Assembly (NCBI GenBank): GCA_000169355.1
Contig: AAXX01000002.1
Span: forward strand, 124,001-188,000
DNA from: Flavobacteria bacterium BAL38
GTDB lineage: Bacteria > Bacteroidota > Bacteroidia > Flavobacteriales > Flavobacteriaceae
DNA length: 64,000 nucleotides
Direction: 5' to 3'
Numbering within the stretch: position 1 is the first letter of the stretch; each line of letters begins with the position of its first letter. Below the pieces are notes generated by a model. The model had not been told where the DNA came from, made no database searches, and saw only the letters and a list, made by a program, of their open reading frames with translations. Below, in pieces: positions 60,214 to 64,000 of this stretch. The position numbers and the translations under genes are program-made.

Positions 60214-61236
60214 ATGAATGATAATTTGAATCCAAATAAAGAATCCTATTCTCCGCAAGATATTGATATCGAAAAGGCATTACGCCCATTAAGTTTTGAT
60301 GACTTCGCTGGACAAGATCAAGTATTAGAAAATTTAATTGTTTTTGTGCAAGCGGCTAATTTACGAAATGAAGCGTTAGATCATACTTTGTTTCATGGAC
60401 CCCCAGGTCTTGGTAAAACAACTTTAGCAAATATCTTGGCTAACGAGTTAGGAGTAGGAATCAAAATCACTTCTGGACCTGTTTTAGATAAACCAGGAGA
60501 TTTAGCAGGATTATTGACAAACTTAGAAGATAGAGATGTTTTATTCATTGACGAAATTCACCGTTTAAGTCCGATTGTGGAAGAATATTTGTATTCGGCA
60601 ATGGAAGATTTCAAGATTGATATCATGATTGAGTCGGGTCCAAATGCAAGAACGGTTCAAATTAATTTGAATCCGTTTACTTTAGTTGGTGCAACTACTC
60701 GTTCTGGATTGTTGACAGCTCCTATGCGTGCTCGTTTTGGAATTCAAAGTCGATTACAATATTATAACACCGAATTATTAACCACAATTGTCCAACGTAG
60801 TTCCTCTATTTTAAAGATGCCAATTACGATGGAAGCGGCTATTGAAATCGCTGGCAGAAGTAGAGGAACACCTCGTATCGCCAATGCTTTATTGCGTCGT
60901 GTTAGAGATTTTGCTCAAATCAAAGGAAACGGAAAAATCGACATTGAAATAGCAAAATTCGCATTAAAAGCACTTAATGTTGATGCACACGGATTAGACG
61001 AAATGGACAATAAAATTTTATTAACCATAATCGAAAAATTCAAAGGTGGACCAGTTGGATTATCAACCTTGGCAACCGCTGTTTCAGAAAGTGGTGAAAC
61101 CATTGAAGAAGTGTACGAACCTTTCTTAATTCAAGAAGGTTTCATAATGAGAACGCCTCGCGGAAGAGAAGTAACCGAAAAAGCCTATAAACATTTAGGA
61201 AAAATTAAAAATAATATTCAAGGGGGTTTGTTTTAG
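60214..61236 (+). CDS. ruvB: Holliday junction helicase RuvB
   Basis: 340 residues. AAA+ core with Walker [10 protein letters not shown] near 64-72, Walker B DEIHRL near 113-118 and sensor 1 GATTRSG near 163-169; the C-terminal winged helix has [10 protein letters not shown] near 309-318. It drives branch migration with RuvA. queG follows 1 bp after the stop. Confidence 0.97.
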   Translation: MNDNLNPNKESYSPQDIDIEKALRPLSFDDFAGQDQVLENLIVFVQAANLRNEALDHTLFHGPPGLGKTTLANILANELGVGIKITSGPVLDKPGDLAGLLTNLEDRDVLFIDEIHRLSPIVEEYLYSAMEDFKIDIMIESGPNARTVQINLNPFTLVGATTRSGLLTAPMRARFGIQSRLQYYNTELLTTIVQRSSSILKMPITMEAAIEIAGRSRGTPRIANALLRRVRDFAQIKGNGKIDIEIAKFALKALNVDAHGLDEMDNKILLTIIEKFKGGPVGLSTLATAVSESGETIEEVYEPFLIQEGFIMRTPRGREVTEKAYKHLGKIKNNIQGGLF

Positions 61237-61237
61237 T

Positions 61238-62164
61238 TTGATAAACAATAAAGAAAAATACACACAGTTGATAAAAGCCGAATCCAAAAGAATCGGCTTT
61301 TTGTCATGTGGTATTTCCAAAGCTGGTTTTCTCGAAGAAGAAGCGCCTCGTTTAGAAAATTGGCTCAATAATAATATGAACGGTCAAATGAGTTATATGG
61401 AAAACCATTTTGACAAGCGATTGAATCCAACGCTTTTGGTGGATGATGCTAAAAGCGTGATTTCATTATTATTAAATTATTATCCTTCCGAACTTCAAAA
61501 TGAAGATTCGTATAAGATTTCTAAATACGCTTACGGACAAGATTACCATCATGTCATAAAAGAGAAATTAAAGGAATTGTTACATTTCATTCAAACCGAA
61601 ATTGGCGAAGTTTCTGGAAGAGCGTTTGTAGATTCGGCACCAGTTTTAGACAAAGCTTGGGCGGCAAAAAGTGGCTTGGGTTGGATTGGAAAAAATAGTA
61701 ATCTTATCACCCAAAAAGTCGGTTCGTTCTATTTTATTGCCGAATTAATTATTGATTTGGAATTAGATTACGATACGCCAACAACAGACCATTGTGGTTC
61801 TTGCACTGCTTGTTTGGATGCTTGTCCGACGGAAGCTATTGTGGCTCCGTATGTTGTGGATGGAAGTAAATGTATTTCGTATTTCACGATTGAATTGAAA
61901 GATAATTTGCCTCAAGAAATGAAAGGTAAGTTTGATGATTGGATGTTTGGTTGTGATGTGTGCCAAGATGTTTGTCCGTGGAATCGATTTTCTAAACCAC
62001 ATAATGAACCGCTTTTTCAGGCGAATTCGGATATTTTAAATTTCTCAAAATCGGATTGGGAAGAAATAACTACTGATACTTTTCAAAAAGTATTTAAAAA
62101 TTCAGCAGTTAAACGAACCAAATATGAAGGCTTGCTTCGTAATATCAATTTTTTGAAGAAATAA
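61238..62164 (+). CDS. queG: Epoxyqueuosine reductase QueG
   Basis: 308 residues. Cobalamin-dependent reductase that makes queuosine from epoxyqueuosine. [19 protein letters not shown] near 140-158 is the family stretch; the two [4Fe-4S] motifs are [12 protein letters not shown] near 186-197 and [10 protein letters not shown] near 237-246. The start is a TTG at 61238; no ATG fits the domain. It is coupled to ruvB. The yhhQ transporter elsewhere in the window belongs to the same pathway. Confidence 0.93.
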   Translation: MINNKEKYTQLIKAESKRIGFLSCGISKAGFLEEEAPRLENWLNNNMNGQMSYMENHFDKRLNPTLLVDDAKSVISLLLNYYPSELQNEDSYKISKYAYGQDYHHVIKEKLKELLHFIQTEIGEVSGRAFVDSAPVLDKAWAAKSGLGWIGKNSNLITQKVGSFYFIAELIIDLELDYDTPTTDHCGSCTACLDACPTEAIVAPYVVDGSKCISYFTIELKDNLPQEMKGKFDDWMFGCDVCQDVCPWNRFSKPHNEPLFQANSDILNFSKSDWEEITTDTFQKVFKNSAVKRTKYEGLLRNINFLKK

Positions 62165-62217
62165 AATTGTATAAACTTTTTCAGACAAAAAATATTTTCC
62201 AAAAGAAAACTTTGCCG

Positions 62218-62225
62218 TAGTTTTG
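62218..62225 (+). promoter_or_regulatory. -7 box for the DUF808 gene
   Basis: TAGTTTTG matches TAnnTTTG, about 33 bp upstream of the ATG. No clear -33. Confidence 0.45.
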
Positions 62226-62258
62226 AGAGTTCTTAAAAATAAATAAATTTTTAAAATT

Positions 62259-63140
62259 ATGACATCAGGATTTTTCGCAATCTTAGACGATATCGCTGCA
62301 TTGATGGACGATGTAGCCATGACAAGTAAATTAGCAACTAAAAAAACAGCTGGAATTTTAGGAGATGATTTGGCGGTAAATGCCGAAAAAGCAACTGGGT
62401 TTTTAGCTTCAAGAGAAATTCCGGTGTTGTGGGCAATTACAAAAGGCTCGTTTATCAATAAATTGATTATTCTACCCGTTGTTTTTGTTTTGAATTGGTT
62501 GTATCCGCCAGCCATTAAAGCCGCTTTAATCATTGGAGGAGTTTACTTGGCCTACGAAGGTGTGGAGAAAATTATTGAATATCTTTTTCATCGTGCTAAA
62601 AAAGGTGAAGAAGTTATCAAAGAAAGTAAATTGGAGGAGAATGACGAAAATTCTGAAAAAGCAAAAGTAAGTTCGGCTATTAAAACCGATTTTATTCTTT
62701 CGCTTGAAATTGTCATCATCGCTCTAGGAACCGCAATGGAAAAAGAGCATCCGCTAATCACTCAAATTTTGAGTGTAACTTTTGTCGCCATTATTGCTAC
62801 AATTGGAGTTTACGGTATTGTAGCTTTAATTGTACGTATGGACGATGCTGGTTTTTATTTAATGAAAAATGGAAATGAAAAAGGATTTTTATCTTCTTTA
62901 GGTAGTATTTTAATTAAAGCCTTACCATTGGTTATTAAACTCCTTGCTGTCGTAGGAACTATCGCGCTTATTTTAGTTTCGGGCGGAATTTTTCTTCATA
63001 ATATCGAATATATTCATCATTTAATTCCACATAGCATTCCATCAACATTAGCTGAATTTGTTGTTGGTATTGCATTTGGGTTAGTAGCCGTTTTGTTGAT
63101 GACGGGATTTAATAAGGTGAAGGGTTTGGTTAAAAAATAA
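62259..63140 (+). CDS. DUF808 (YedI-like) membrane protein
   Basis: 293 residues. GFFAILDDIAALMDDVAMTSKLATKKTAGILGDDLAVNAEK is the family opening (residues 4-44), followed by about seven membrane segments with VLWAITKGSFINKLIILPV near 55-73 and the KAALIIGGVYLAYEGVEKI near 87-105. Function unknown; membrane transport is suspected. The last codons are repeated at 63592-63648. Confidence 0.9.
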   Translation: MTSGFFAILDDIAALMDDVAMTSKLATKKTAGILGDDLAVNAEKATGFLASREIPVLWAITKGSFINKLIILPVVFVLNWLYPPAIKAALIIGGVYLAYEGVEKIIEYLFHRAKKGEEVIKESKLEENDENSEKAKVSSAIKTDFILSLEIVIIALGTAMEKEHPLITQILSVTFVAIIATIGVYGIVALIVRMDDAGFYLMKNGNEKGFLSSLGSILIKALPLVIKLLAVVGTIALILVSGGIFLHNIEYIHHLIPHSIPSTLAEFVVGIAFGLVAVLLMTGFNKVKGLVKK

Positions 63141-63143
63141 AAT

Positions 63144-63566
63144 ATGTTTAAAAAAATTGCAATTAGACTATCTATACTTTTATCGTTATTTTTTATTTAT
63201 CAATTATTTTGGCTTTTTTCATTAAACTACAATGAGGGGAAGTTGAAAAAAATTTCAGCAGATGGAAATTATTTTAGATCAAATATGTTTTATTGTAAAA
63301 AAATTATTTTTGAAGAGAAACAATTTAGAAATGTTAATTATTTAGAGATTAAAATCCAGAATAAAAATTTTTTTCATAACGAAACTTTCTATCTTTTGAA
63401 TAAACATGATGGTAAAAAACCGCATAATCTTTTTAAGGAAAATGACGATGTGCTAATTAGGTATCGAATATTATTGTTTTTTGTTTACGAATTGGATTAT
63501 AAAATTGTGCTAAATTTTTCTAGAAAAGATGATTTAATTCAGTATCAATACAAAATTATTAATTGA
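63144..63566 (+). CDS. Small membrane-anchored protein of unknown function
   Basis: Not recognised. 140 residues with a single N-terminal membrane segment (about 8-28), then a soluble Lys/Asn/Phe-rich part. It starts 3 bp after the DUF808 gene. Similar in general build to the protein at 63652, but I cannot see sequence similarity. Confidence 0.5.
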   Translation: MFKKIAIRLSILLSLFFIYQLFWLFSLNYNEGKLKKISADGNYFRSNMFYCKKIIFEEKQFRNVNYLEIKIQNKNFFHNETFYLLNKHDGKKPHNLFKENDDVLIRYRILLFFVYELDYKIVLNFSRKDDLIQYQYKIIN

Positions 63567-63591
63567 TTTATTTTCAGAACGTTCGAAATTA

Positions 63592-63648
63592 TTAGTAGTT
63601 TTGTTGATGACGGGGTTTAAGAAGGTGAAGCAACAAATGAAATCATAA
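63592..63648 (+). pseudogene. Remnant of a duplicated DUF808 gene 3' end
   Basis: The bases 63592-63630 match the DUF808 3' end (about 63079-63120) with two substitutions and one 3-bp gap, in the same frame (VLLMTGF-K-KVK); it then ends QQMKS and stop. It is headless, so a leftover of a duplication. Confidence 0.8.
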
Positions 63649-63651
63649 AAA

Positions 63652-64000
63652 ATGAATAGAAAAAAACAATTTATTATTGTAATCTTGATAATCGTTTTGG
63701 TGTCTTTGTTTGCATATTATGACAAGTCAAATCTTAAAAGAGGTGGAGTGTTTGTAATTGGGAAAGTGGTAAAAAACACACATGGGAAAGGTTATGATGG
63801 TCTATATTTTAAATTTAATTATAAGAATAACGAATATAATGAATGGTGCTTTACAAGAAGTGAAGGTATTGTTGGGAAATCATATTTTTGTATAGTAGAT
63901 GATAATAACTTAAAAAAGTCTATTTTATTAGTTGATTGTCCCGTTCCTGACAGTATTACAAAATCTCCTTATAATGGATGGAAAAAAATACCAATTCCGG
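63652..64000 (+). CDS. Small membrane-anchored protein, 3' truncated by the window
   Basis: An open frame of at least 116 codons from ATG 63652 to the window end. One N-terminal membrane segment (about 6-22: QFIIVILIIVLVSLFAYY) then a soluble part with YFKFNYKNNEYNEWCF. Similar in style to small DUF3592-like envelope proteins. Not recognised. It follows the DUF808 remnant by 3 bp. Confidence 0.6.
   Translation, partial: MNRKKQFIIVILIIVLVSLFAYYDKSNLKRGGVFVIGKVVKNTHGKGYDGLYFKFNYKNNEYNEWCFTRSEGIVGKSYFCIVDDNNLKKSILLVDCPVPDSITKSPYNGWKKIPIP

Overview
The window reads as a chromosomal segment of a low-GC member of the Bacteroidota, most likely a Flavobacterium or close relative. The support is the set of respiratory genes (alternative complex III genes followed directly by an aa3-type oxidase), promoters of the Bacteroidota form TTTG-N19-TAnnTTTG, absence of Shine-Dalgarno sequences, and families such as DUF4301, DUF4407, DUF2723, DUF3127 and a TPP-riboswitch TonB receptor. 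It is almost entirely core genome. The only clear mobile DNA is one intact-looking IS1595-family element (30165-31150) and one IS3/IS150-type element with a frameshifted transposase (46671-48097).

Layout. 1-7473: truncated hemW, small secreted/metabolic proteins, an FAD oxidoreductase, DUF4407 and ahcY. 7603-11496: a tightly packed (overlapping or 1-bp spaced) five-gene operon: phosphopantetheinyl transferase, PcrB/GGGP synthase, PnuC-type transporter, DUF4301, arfB. 11581-13954: TPP riboswitch and TonB-dependent receptor. 14510-20043: greA with a leader hairpin, HIT protein, transglutaminase, histidine kinase, flavin reductase, DUF3127 and aat. 20046-25152 (minus): membrane protein, VF530 protein, tag, queuosine-precursor transporter, tsf, rpsB, rpsI, rplM. 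25337-32110: LacI regulator, lipoprotein, PnuC-like protein, serine hydrolase, sdpI-sdpR, IS1595, DUF1493 pair. 32208-41911: polA, metallophosphoesterase, degenerate thioredoxin, deacetylase, DUF2723 glycosyltransferase-like protein, tRNA-Gln, universal stress protein. 42013-46637: rimP-nusA-infB behind a leader terminator. 46671-48097: IS3 element sitting in the infB terminator. 48730-60139: actABCDEF-coxBA, the quinol-to-oxygen electron path. 60214-64000: ruvB, queG, DUF808 protein and small membrane proteins, the last running off the window.

Most noteworthy: DUF4301 shows motifs that look like a UDP-sugar pyrophosphorylase (UDPGP) fold; greA and rimP-nusA-infB both begin with a hairpin placed at the predicted transcription start, and the rimP one is a complete terminator; the IS3 element landed in the single-base loop of a 22-bp perfect terminator palindrome, whose two arms now flank it; DUF3127 ends in an SSB-like acidic tail; and several intergenic regions are made of short phased arrays (TTGNNN hexamers, CACNAAG heptamers), some supplying promoter -33 boxes, terminator stems or even a signal peptide. 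I did not find a defence island, CRISPR array, prophage or biosynthetic cluster. Function names below come from motif recognition by eye; no similarity search was run.
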